From assembly GCA_030765055.1 (NCBI GenBank), contig CM060947.1:53335111-53399110 (forward strand): a stretch of DNA of 64,000 bases. Reading direction: 5' to 3'. The translations under genes were made by a program, and so were the position numbers. The notes under the pieces are model-generated. The model made no database searches. It was not told the DNA's origin and saw only the letters and a program-made list of their open reading frames with translations. The DNA comes from Mantis religiosa. Its lineage: Eukaryota > Arthropoda > Insecta > Mantodea > Mantidae. Below, piece after piece: positions 12,521 to 22,510 of the stretch. Positions within the stretch are counted from its first letter, which is position 1, and every line of letters starts with the position of its first letter.

Positions 12521-13429
12521 GGTCTGTGAGTCCAAGAAAATTTAGTAAATCAATAAAGGGTTGTAATTTTAATATAACTTGAGATATTTAGGGGTATATA
12601 TTAAACTGTAAATATATAAGAATTTGTATTTATAAAGAAGTTAAATATATGTTTATTCATTTGTTCATACCATTTCATATAAGTTATTCAATAGTTAGCA
12701 TGTCATTTTGTATGTATTTCCATGATACTGCGAAAGCCAAGATGAATAGAAAAATTAGTTTAAAATATCACCCACTAAATAAAAATAATACCAATAATAT
12801 TGAATATCTTGGAAGTAGCTTAACTCAAAAAAATATTTTGAACAAAGTATATTTTCAAGAGATTTACATTTTATGTTCAGTAAAACGTCTATCAGATTCA
12901 AAAGTCATCTAGGTTGTACAGGATCTCACAAGTTACTCCCAGAATATTCAAGATATCACTACAATATCTAAAATGTTTCAATGTAAATGATACTTTTGGT
13001 TGAAAGAATTTTCTTGAATATCTTTGTGTGGCAATGCAACATGCTGAATTGAAATATTGAGCTTGGTATTTATAAAACAACTTTATTCAATTGCTATTGA
13101 TATATACAAATACAGGACGTTACCTATAATAAAATGATTATATTTATTTCAGTGGCCTTAAAGATCTATTTCGTGTGAAATATCATATTAATGTAAAATC
13201 CAGAGAAATTAACAAAGCATTGGTTTAAAGCAATTAAAAGGAATTTACGGGAAGTGGATGGAGTAGTCATCAACCACACACTCCGGAGTTTGTATCTTTA
13301 TGTCTGACTATTGCATCATGTCTTGGTTAATGTTGAAGATACAGTCACCCGCGCGGCATCAAAACAACACATATGTGGACACAGGAAGAAACTTTCTGGC
13401 CTACCTAGGAGAGAGAGGAAGCTAGTTAC
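12521..13429. other. AT-rich DNA downstream of the Beat exon
   Basis: No recognised feature. On the minus strand this would be intron or 3' flank of the Beat-like gene. Confidence 0.4.
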
Positions 13430-13682
13430 CTGAGTTGGGGCTCCGCTCCTGAGCCAACTTCTGATTGGTGAGTCTTGCAATGCTTGGGTACACGGACTTG
13501 TGTCGCTGGTGATCGCCGACTGTGGCCGTGCAGCGGATCTCCATGCGAGGGGTCGCTCCTCCACCTCCACCCTGGAAGTGGTTCCTGGTCACCTGGAAAT
13601 GCAGACCGACCGTCTTGGTGTGTAGACCTTGGGCGTCGACCTCATCACTGCCTTGTTTGTACTCCCAGACGCGGCCGTCCAC
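13430..13682 (-). CDS. beat-like: Beaten-path (Beat)-family Ig protein, exon carrying the second half of Ig domain 2
   Basis: The exon begins after acceptor TACTGTGTGCAG (AG at 13683-13684) and ends before donor GTAACT (GT at 13428-13429), giving 253 bp. It starts in phase 0 and leaves phase 1. It encodes 84 residues: VDGRVWEYKQGSDEVD, then GLHTKTVGLHFQVTRNHFQ, a run of five glycines, and MEIRCTATVG with the second disulphide cysteine of the Ig fold. The pattern GL.T...GL.F.V...HF......M.I.C.A is typical of Beat proteins, which are secreted or membrane-linked Ig molecules that pair with Side-family receptors and guide motor axons in Drosophila. The upstream exon at 26531-26664 ends in phase 0 and joins seamlessly. 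The glycine run is unusual for this loop. The paralogue (Ia to VII) cannot be resolved. No stop or frameshift is present, so it is probably a live exon. Confidence 0.85.
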
Positions 13683-15599
13683 CTGCACACAGTAGTACAA
13701 TGTATACAGTCTAACTGGTTGTGACAGGGTGAGAGAGGAGGGGCGGAAATGAAAACACTGAAGCAGAGAGTGAGGTGATAAAGGACAAGGAGTAAAGGAA
13801 AAATAGAAGGGAAAGAAAGCATGAGGGTACAGAATAGAAGAGCGAAGGATAAAATAGAATAAACCAGCGAAATCAACAATAAAATAAAGTACTGTATGCC
13901 CAGGACAAGAAGGCTAGAGAGGATTGAAGTGCAGAGGCGCTTGAACTGTTTATCTGCTCCAGTAACGGATATGTTTAGTAGAGAATGAGTGTATGAGAAT
14001 GTATATGAGTCAACCATGCTGCCAGATCTAACATTTGTTGCAGAAAATGCGGCGATAGGTATTATGTATGGGTGATTTATGTGACAACACTTGAATATTT
14101 TAAACGAGCCTTCCATCCGTGTCATACTGAGAAGGTGAGCATAAACACCGCTGGGACAGAAAAGTGATTACGTTACACATTCCTCTAGCTTGCCTTCTTG
14201 TCGCGGGTCTACAGTACATAAAAGAAGAGAACGAAAAATAAGTTTCTGTGTAGAGCTTTTCACATAGTGTAAGTAATGAAAATTAGCTTAGAGTAGGTTT
14301 TTTAATTAGAATAAAGCGAAAACTTCTCAATGGTACCTAAAATCAAATATAAGGCGTCAAAAATGTATGCAGTCGTAGCTTTTGTCCCTTTTCCTATTTT
14401 CTTTTTGATTTTTAGATTTCCGCGGAGTGCTGTGACATGACTAACCAAGTAATGTTATTATAAAAGGTAGTTTTATGTTTATTTGGTCTCAATAGAAGCA
14501 CTGGTGTGCTTAAAATTGAGTATGCCTAGCAGGTGATCTTTGAAAAAGCATTCCTTACTTCAGTTTCTGCAATTTTAGATAAACCTTCATCACAAATTTA
14601 TGTAGAGTAGCCTAAGCTATACTTACACCTTTTAAGAGCTGGTCACTTTATGACAGCTTTGAAATTTCTTTCACTTTGCTCAACCAAAGGTTAAAATATG
14701 ATGACAGTTTACGAAAAGGAAATGTTGGGAATTTAACCCAACAACAAGTAGTAAGTCGTTGCACTTATTTCTGACCAAATAGTTGAATTAAGGTCTTAGG
14801 TACAATAAGAGGTTCTTTAAATCTCCATCTCCTCGCGGTGAATTTGTGAATATCTAACGAATAACGATAAATTCGCAGAGGTGTTTGTACTAAATACAGA
14901 CTTTGGGAAAACAGTTTCCCTGTATAAGCGGCTAGAATGTATTGTTAGTTTTCTTTTGTTGTTATATTTTAAAACTTAAAATGAAATTATCAGTGAAACG
15001 TGTTCCTCTATCAATTTTGTGACTGACTGTAAACTAAGCAACATCACTGGATGATGGAGGAAAAACAAGACAGGGAAGGGAGACATTACATGCAGTAAAA
15101 GAGAGGGAGATAAAGAGCTTTTTAGAGAGAAGTCATATGTAAGAAACAAAAGAAGGATAGTAAAATAAGAGAGATAGTAGGGGGAAGAAGTAGAAGAAAA
15201 GAAGATAGGGTTGAAAAAGAAGGGATAGAGGTGTCTGGGGTGTTTCAGTCAGAGGGACCACCAGTAAGAAAAGCACACATGGAAGTGCACGTTCTACAAC
15301 AATGGTGTTCTCTTCGCGCTTTTGGAGGAAAGTATGAAGGCGGAGAGATAACCATTATAATCAATATCGACCTAACAACCAGGGAAAGCATAAAAAATAT
15401 ATCAGCGTGGGAGTCCATCGATTTGAACCGAGAACTCTCCAATTATAGCCTCGAGTATTTTTGGAGAGTCATCTAGCTCGCGCACATAGAACTTAGAGGG
15501 ACATTCTTGTACTTCCAACTGACTCCTGGGAGGAAGAGATGAAGAGGACACACGAACGGCGAACAGATATGGACGATGTTAGTAAGGACGGGGTCACTA

Positions 15600-16335
15600 A
15601 CTATTCTAAATCCTTGCTCCCACAGCCCAAGGGTTCACAGGAATACCTAAATCGGGAAAGAAGCCCGCAAAATGCAGGGATTGGGATTGGGATTTCATTA
15701 CGGAGGGGATTTGGTACGTAGGCCACCATGCTGGGCTCTTTTTTCCTATGCCCCCAAGTGCCCCGGGAGGAAGGATGAGGCGAAGGAGACAGAAGAAGGC
15801 CGTCCCAAGGAGCCACGACAGTACGGAGGGCAGGGTCCTTACAGTTTACTTGGATAGATACCTTCCCCAACAGGCCAGGACAACGAAATCACCCCCCTGC
15901 AGCAGGAGGGCGACGAGCCCAGCAGCTGAGCCCTAATGGTCCCAGGTAGGCCATCAAAGCCCCAAAGGTCCCTGGCTGGCGGTCCCGAAATGGGACCAGC
16001 AGAGAAGATAAGGCCGGCAACCGACCTACCGGAGGAGGAAGTAGTTTTCCTCAGAGCATATTATCCTGCCATGCACCGCCGAGACACCCGCCGACACTTC
16101 TACCCTGAAAGAGACCACCAGATGAGAGATGCTATGAAATGATAATGGAGATGTAATGAATGGGCATGGAATTTGGGTTATGTAATTAACCTATCCAGCA
16201 TTCGCCTAGCTACCCGGGATAACCCCGAAAAATCCCATGGGTCATGGAAATTGAACCCGGGTCTCCCGAATGCGGGCCACAGAGGAAACCGCCTGTGCGG
16301 TGCCAAATGCAGGGACAAATATTTCTACCGCAACA
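15600..16335 (-). mobile_element. Family D long tRNA-headed element, copy 1
   Basis: Reverse complement of the element at 32252-33005. Shared blocks in order are GTGGCCCGCATTCGGGAG (head), GGGTAGCTAGGCGAATGCTG, CATCTCTCATCTGGTGGTCT, AGAAGTGTCGGCGGGTGTCT, GGCATAGG near the CCCCCAAG run, and AATCCCCTCCGT. GC-rich against its surroundings. The open frames crossing it differ from those of the other copy, so I treat it as non-coding. Target-site duplication not identified here; its left edge is approximate. Confidence 0.75.
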
Positions 16336-18310
16336 CACCAACCAACGTCCTATAGCTGTAAAACAGATAAACAAATCATGGACAAAAATTTTGTAAGCAC
16401 CTATCGACCTGGGGAAACCACCAAAAACATGTTGAAATACCTCATCTGTAAGAATCGAATCCGTGACGTTTGAATCGCAAGCTTCAAGCACTAGGCAGTG
16501 ATTTTTCTTGAATAGAGGTAAAAAGGGAGACAACTAAAAACGGAGAGAGCTGTATAAATGATGTACAGAAAAGAACTTGAAGAAGGAGAGGGAAAGATTG
16601 TGAAGAAATAGGAATGGGAGGGCTAAGTATAAAATGTCGGTGAAAATGTAATGAAAGAAAATTTAAGGATGATATTAAAAGAGGTAAGAGTAGATGGGAA
16701 AGCAGGGCGAAAATATACAGCTGGATGGAAAGTGAGAGCAAAGGGGAATGTTAGGTTTGTGGCATTGGGACGTGGAGAACGGAATGCGAAGAGAAAGAAG
16801 ATTAAAGATGAACCTCTAAAATCCGATATTTAAACAAGAGTAAACAGAAGAAAGCAAAAGAAGTTGAAGACAATATAAAAGAAGATTAGGGGAAATAAGG
16901 CGGGCTTCGAGCAAAGAAAAGAAAGTAAATCATTCATACTATATATTGGGCTATATCTGAGCAGATGTTTGCGAGGCACCCTGTGGCACCTGTTCCATAT
17001 TTTCCCGCGCGGTAACTCAGCACAATCCTCAAGTCCATTTTAGGGCCCGGCTGTTTCTAGATTGCTTTATTCCGAGTGCAGTGCCAAGAAGGATATAAAC
17101 CTCCTCCCCTTGCGCATGCGCACTACATCCGCAGCTCCTCTTTTGTTCTTCCATTCCCAACTTTCGCTTATCTTTTTACTGCCCTCAAATCTCCCGGTTT
17201 TTGAAAATGGTTTCTTTTCTTTTACCTTATCTCTGCTACAAACCACATCTCTAACATTCAAAAGTTAACCTTTTCTCTGCAAAAACAAAACAGGCAGCAT
17301 ACGGGGTCTTTTTGTAGGTGTCTAGTGCGATTAACAGGCAGGTTTGCAAAAGGAACAACAATTCTAAATATCATACATGTGGATTTTAACGTTATTAGAC
17401 ACCAAAACATCTAATATGCGTAAATTTCATAGATGTAACATATTTTAAGAAAACTGGGAAGTGTGCAGCTTACTCAAGTAAACCCTCGACAAAGTATTTC
17501 TCTGTTTCTCAACTATTACTCAGTTAATTCCATTGAAATAAATCAGGCATATATATAGCAATGGGAAATAGCTTTCATACGTTCCGTTTAAAAATTAATT
17601 TAATAAGTAAGCGGAAGAAAATATTTTGTGAAAAGTAGAGCATATTGCTTCCCAAAAATTAGTATAACTAGAAACAGCACAGCACCTAAATTTTCTAACC
17701 TGAGCCTCATATGTCTGTTATGATATTGACTTAGAATTATATAAGTATCTCTAATGATTATGCTATAATCAATTTCCCAATATGGAGAAAAATGATGATG
17801 CAAAATTTATACACTTTTTCCAAAAAGATGCGGTTGTTATATTCACATGTTGAGTTGTTTCGTTATAGTTTTAGGTCAATAATTTTGGATATATCAAAAA
17901 GAAATGCATAAAATTTCAAACTGGGGCCCTAATAGTTGCTAAGAAAAAGGGCCATATATAAAATTGTTTCCGAGAGAAAGCTCTTGAAACATGCCACATT
18001 ACCATTTAAATGGAAAGCATGCATATCTTTAAAGGGTATTTAAATAAAGAATCATTCTCTATAAAACCATAGAACTGTTTATGTTTAAAGTGTTGAGAGG
18101 ATGAAGAAAGGCGATCTGCATTACTTCCTATCTGCCGTTGGGCAACACTGCAGCACCACACGTGGAGAAACAGGTGAACTTCACGTATCTTCTTTTAAAA
18201 ATCAGACTGTAGAGTTAGTGACAATCTGAGATAGAACCCGGAATAGCCGAGTTTGAGCCTCGTGCCTTACAGTGTCAAAATTTGACCATTAGATTACTTA
18301 CAGCGAAATA

Positions 18311-18996
18311 TAGTGCGATCCATATAAACCTGAACCATTTCAATAGGTCATAACTTTTGAACCAATAATAGGACACACATACAACTTTGGGAGAATATAA
18401 CTCACAATTGGGAGATTATATTACACTATTTACATCTCAGAGAAAATGTTAGAAGTGTCCTCCACCAGCACCTATACATGTTTGCTCTTGTCTCACCATA
18501 TTCTCTGATGTTTTACGGAGAGTATCCTCGCCAATGTTACTTATTTTAGTTCAAATGGATTCCTTGAAAACAGCAACTGTCTGTGGCCTATTATTGTACA
18601 CTCTATTTTTAGATACCCTCAAAAGGAAAAAATCCGGCGATGCTAGGTCAGGGGATCTGGGGGACCACAGTCCTTTTGAGATTATTTGATTATCAAAGAA
18701 ACTGCTGACAAGTTCCATGGTGTCATTAGATGTATGACACGTCGCTCCATCTTGCTGGAAATAACAATCTCTCAATTCGATATCATCTCCGTAAAACTTC
18801 AGAGAATATTGTGAGACGAGTGCAAACATGTATACATGTCGGTGGAGGACACTACCAACATTTTCTCTGAGATGTAAATAGTGTCATGTAATCTCCTAAT
18901 TGTGTATTATACTCTCCCAAAGTTGCACGTGTATCATATTATTGGTTCAAAAGTTATGACGTATTGAAATGGTTCACATTTATATGGATCACACTG
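18311..18996 (-). mobile_element. M1 transposon, mirror-image foldback deletion derivative
   Basis: Both ends carry the same subterminal sequence of M1 in opposite orientation: TAGTGCGATCCATATAAACC at the left and its inverted counterpart at the right, flanked by TA at 18309-18310 and 18997-18998. The inverted arms run about 200 bp (left to about 18515, right from about 18790). Between them lies minus-strand transposase: RDCYFQQDGATCHTSNDTME, DNQIISKGLWS and SPDLASPDFFLL, with the second and third catalytic Asp intact and 38 residues apart. The N-terminal half is missing, so it could only be moved in trans. Confidence 0.85.
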
Positions 18997-19084
18997 TATA
19001 TAAGTGTGCAAAGGAATGGAAGTGTGCAATGGTTCCTTATACAGAAAGTTGTCTTGTGAATAATAAACACAGTACATGGATAAT

Positions 19085-19145
19085 TAGGGTTGGACTGAAA
19101 AATTCAATGCCACAGGCTGGATTTAAACCATTTTAACTTCTCAGT
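19085..19145 (-). repeat. Family B tRNA-like repeat, short fragment
   Basis: GACTGAAAAATTCAATGCCA followed by a decayed GGCTGGATTTAAACCA matches the 3' side of the tRNA-like core in reverse orientation; the A-box half is absent. Confidence 0.6.
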
Positions 19146-20248
19146 CTGCCTGACCAAACTGTGCCCCACACACAACTAACCTATTACATGTTTTATTCCA
19201 ACATCTGTAAAAAGTGTAAAACATTAAGAATTTTAATATTGATCAATGTTGGGCCCAATATCGGCGACATAACAACATAGAGCCAAGACCTGAAGGATCT
19301 AAGAAGAGAGAATATTCAGTGATTACGCTGAAATCACCAAAGAATTTGTGCTTTATTAAGAAGCAGGATATAAATCTTTTGCTTAATGAGAATTTGATTA
19401 CGACTCGAGAGCTTTGGCAATTTTTCAATATCGACTCCGGAACACAGTAAATTTTTGTTGTCATCGAGGGAAATGTAACAGATGGGTGATGAAGGCAGGC
19501 GTTCGCTGAGACGACAGTTTATAAAACTGTGTAACTTACTCTCTGAAAATTGTACATTTGACAAATGCAATCGTATTTAATTAAACTGCCCAGAGATGAA
19601 TGACCATTGTAACTAAGTAGTCGTCAACAACCACGTCGAATATTCTGTCTTTGGAGCAAACACTGCGCCATCTGTATCGTACCGCAATATAGTATAAACA
19701 CAGCTAACATAAACAAAGAAACGGGATTAAATAGAAGTGACGTAATATAAACCCAATCAAATAAAACCACAAAATACCGCAAGCAAGAATAAGAATCGTT
19801 GGAGATTGAACACAGGACTACCTATAGGAACAACTAAGCTACTAAATACAAATTGTTCAAACTTCAAGAGTGTATTTTCAAATCTGTTGGAGATCTGGCT
19901 GTAAAATTTGACGTGTTCACTACAAAAGCACATGGTTGACTTCATTCACTCATTTACTAATATTCTTACAGACACCTGTCCTTTTTATGTTAATTGAGAT
20001 AAACAATTTATTACATATTTCCTTATAGGTAGAATATGAATACATCGGTTTATGCAATAGTCAACTATTTTAAGATATTGTCACAACGTGATGGCTTTAA
20101 AATTCCTTTCCATTTACTTGCACAGGAGAAAATAAGTTGCTCGACATTTTATTTTGGAGAAAATAAAACGTAACGGAAATAACTACACTTAGAGTGTAAT
20201 TTGCAGTGGAGCAAAGTCGTAATTAACACCCTTGAAAATTCAAAGGGT

Positions 20249-20515
20249 AGAGCCACTTGAAAAGTTCAATGCCATAGCCAGGATTTGAACCACGGATCCT
20301 CTGGTTTCCGTCCAGCCGCTCCAACCATTTGAGCTATAATAGCCAACGTGCCAACATGACATTAAATTCTCCAACTGACTCGTGGAGAATTTAATGTCAT
20401 GTTAGCACGTTGGCCATAGTAGCCCAAATGGTTAGAGCGGCTGGACGGAAACCAGAAGATCCGTGGTTAAAATCCCGGCTATGGCATTTAATTTTTCATT
20501 CTGACTCTACCCTTT
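20249..20515. repeat. Palindrome of two family B tRNA-like units
   Basis: Left arm (about 20249-20373) is a minus-strand unit and right arm (about 20384-20515) a plus-strand unit, separated by about 10 bases (ACTGACTCG). Each arm holds one tRNA-like core. The arms are nearly complementary, so a single strand can fold into a hairpin of about 125 bp. The right core (20413-20485) is the cleanest tRNA-like sequence in the window. Confidence 0.9.
20413..20485 (+). repeat. tRNA-like cloverleaf core of family B (best example)
   Basis: 73 nt. The acceptor stem GCCATAG pairs with CTATGGC over 7 of 7 bases and is followed by A73. The D stem is GCTC/GAGC in most copies (GCCC here). The anticodon stem is GCTGG/CCAGA (4 of 5) with a 7-nt loop ACGGAAA. 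The T loop is TTCAAAT in most copies (TTAAAAT here), with a weaker T stem. Loop position 33 is C rather than the near-universal T, and the T stem has mismatches, so I read this as a tRNA-derived repeat, not a working tRNA gene. Confidence 0.75.
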
Positions 20516-21001
20516 CACAGTGCGTCCTACACAAGGCTAGTGTGAAAGAGCAATTGCTTTTTCCATCCTTGAAAACTTTTGAACTTGAGATACCAAACTT
20601 GCTGTTCACATGACTTTTGTAAGTATATCTTCTACGTACTTACAGGAATAGAGCAGTATTGTGCTCCAGACAGAAATTAGGCACCGGAATTTTACCGTAA
20701 GTAAAAGACTTTCTAAATTTTCCTCAAGGAGCCATTGCTAACCTGATCGAAAGTTTGCCAAGACCTATGCATCCAGAGAAGGTACATCCCTTATTGAAGT
20801 ATGTTTTTGACGTCTAAGGCACCCACAATTCTACGTACCTTTCATTGTTTTACGTACTTGTAAGGTTTGTTGTTGTAATTAAATATAATTAATAAAACAT
20901 TGCTTGTTTGAATAGACATTCTTTCATTTTACAACAATGAAGAAGAAAATATAGGAAAGGCGAACAAAATGTTATCAAACATATGTTCCTGTTGCTTTCT
21001 T

Positions 21002-21258
21002 TCTTTTTTTTCGTTTTTTGTGTAATTTCCGTCCTCCAACGTAAAGTCATCTCAGACGTTGAATGACATGGGTAAAATGATGCTCAGATGAGTCTGGGGT
21101 CCTTGGAGCTCAGACTTACGCAACATTCGTCTTTTAGGATAAGGGAGAACCCCGGAAAAAGCCTTATCTAGGTAACTCACCCTAACTCACCCTAATTCGA
21201 ACTCGGGACCTCTTGAACGTGAGGCAGACACGCTACCATCTACGCTACCGAGGCGGGC
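21002..21258 (-). mobile_element. SINE family A, copy 2
   Basis: Full-length minus-strand copy, from a degenerate poly-T near 21002 to GAGGCGGGC at 21258. It carries a local 11-bp duplication (AACTCACCCTA repeated) next to the B box, probably replication slippage after insertion. Confidence 0.9.
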
Positions 21259-22050
21259 TTGTCCCTGAGTGTATAACATTATCAGAAAAATGTTTCTGTG
21301 TATGTGTGTATATCTGTGCATACACCTAAACTGCATAACTCATAGCAAATTTGATGTTTCTCTTCATCAGTTTTGAAAAATTTCTACCCAAATACTGTGA
21401 TACAAATTACCATCGGAAACTGCCTTTGCATACAAAAATGATATACATTCAGAATTTGTCAACAATGGTTCTAAAATTTAGATTAAAATAGAATTTATTT
21501 AAAATATTTTGAAGTCTAGGTAACTCTTGATTTTTCGAAGAATAGTCCCTTTTCATACCTGATAAACTTAAAAGACAGCAAAATCTTACACTAAATAGGA
21601 ATAAAATTGAATATCTTGTTAGAACAAAAACTTTGTCGCCTTTTTCGTGGAGTTAACCATCCCCTGATATTGTGTTTGATTTCTGCAATATTTGCGTTTT
21701 GTTCAAGTGAAAAAAAAAAATTGTTAGGTATTTCTCCCTCTTCTTTCTAATAAATTTGAAAGCAATGAGATGTGATCAGCTTTTAAATTCCTTGACTACA
21801 ACTTAAATTCCCACTGTATGTACAGGAAAATACCTATAAAGTACATGTACAAATTTTCGTTAAGAAGAAACAGAAAAAATAATAATGTTTTTAAGCATAA
21901 TTTGCATAAGAGTGAATACAGAGTGTCGTATGATTGCATTAAATAGTTTATTTTGTTTACAGAAAGACAGAAGTAGTGTGGCAGTTTTAGATATGTCACT
22001 AGCTGCCCGAATCTCTCTCGACCTAACCTGCACCCTGCCCAGCCTGGGGT

Positions 22051-22510
22051 ATACAGGATGTAAGAGAAACGTATGTCAAAATTTGAGCAAACAGTTTTGT
22101 ATATAGAGGATAAAAAGTTATATGAACTTAGGTCCACAAATTTTTTATTTTATTTTTAGAGAGATTTTTCTACAGCGTAGCCCCATGCAACAACAATCAT
22201 ATAATGGTGGGAAAACAAGGAGTCACAGGACATGTTCAAAATGGCTCCCATTAGCACCTATGCATCTGTCAATCCACCGTCTGCGCTGAGTTAGGCCTGA
22301 AGAATTTTATATTGTCTTGAAGCCTTTCACAATACCAGCACGAAGAGTTTCTATATCTTCAATTGGAGTTACATAAACAAAAGATTTCAAATCTCCCCAC
22401 AAATAAAAATCTAGTGAGTTTAAGAGAGGTGAGTATGGAGGCCACGAAATTGGTCCAACTCTTCCTATCCATCTAGCAAGAAACCTGCTATTCAGAAATC
22501 GCCGGACAGA
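22051..22510 (-). mobile_element. Tc1/mariner-like transposon, 3' fragment of the transposase
   Basis: Minus-strand conceptual translation gives RFLARWIGRVGPISWPPYSP..NSLDFYLWGDLKSFVYVTP. This is the last catalytic block (PPYSPxxxxxDFxLWG) of a Tc1/mariner-like enzyme, followed by the C-terminal tail. A terminus-like TACAGGATGTAAGAGAAAC sits at 22050. Upstream transposase is absent beyond about 22510, so it is a truncated relic of a family different from M1. Confidence 0.7.

Noticed and set aside
13475..13714. 79-codon plus-strand frame opposite the Beat exon
   Set aside because: Shadow of a GC-rich exon on the other strand; no independent similarity.
13589..14125. 178-codon minus-strand frame overlapping the Beat exon
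   Set aside because: It is antisense-free but in a different frame from the Beat exon and crosses the splice acceptor; composition looks like translated purine-rich intron DNA.
15539..16142. Overlapping proline/arginine-rich frames in the 15.6-16.1 kb GC-rich block as a gene
   Set aside because: The block is a family D element; the second copy at 32.3-33.0 kb does not keep any of these frames open.
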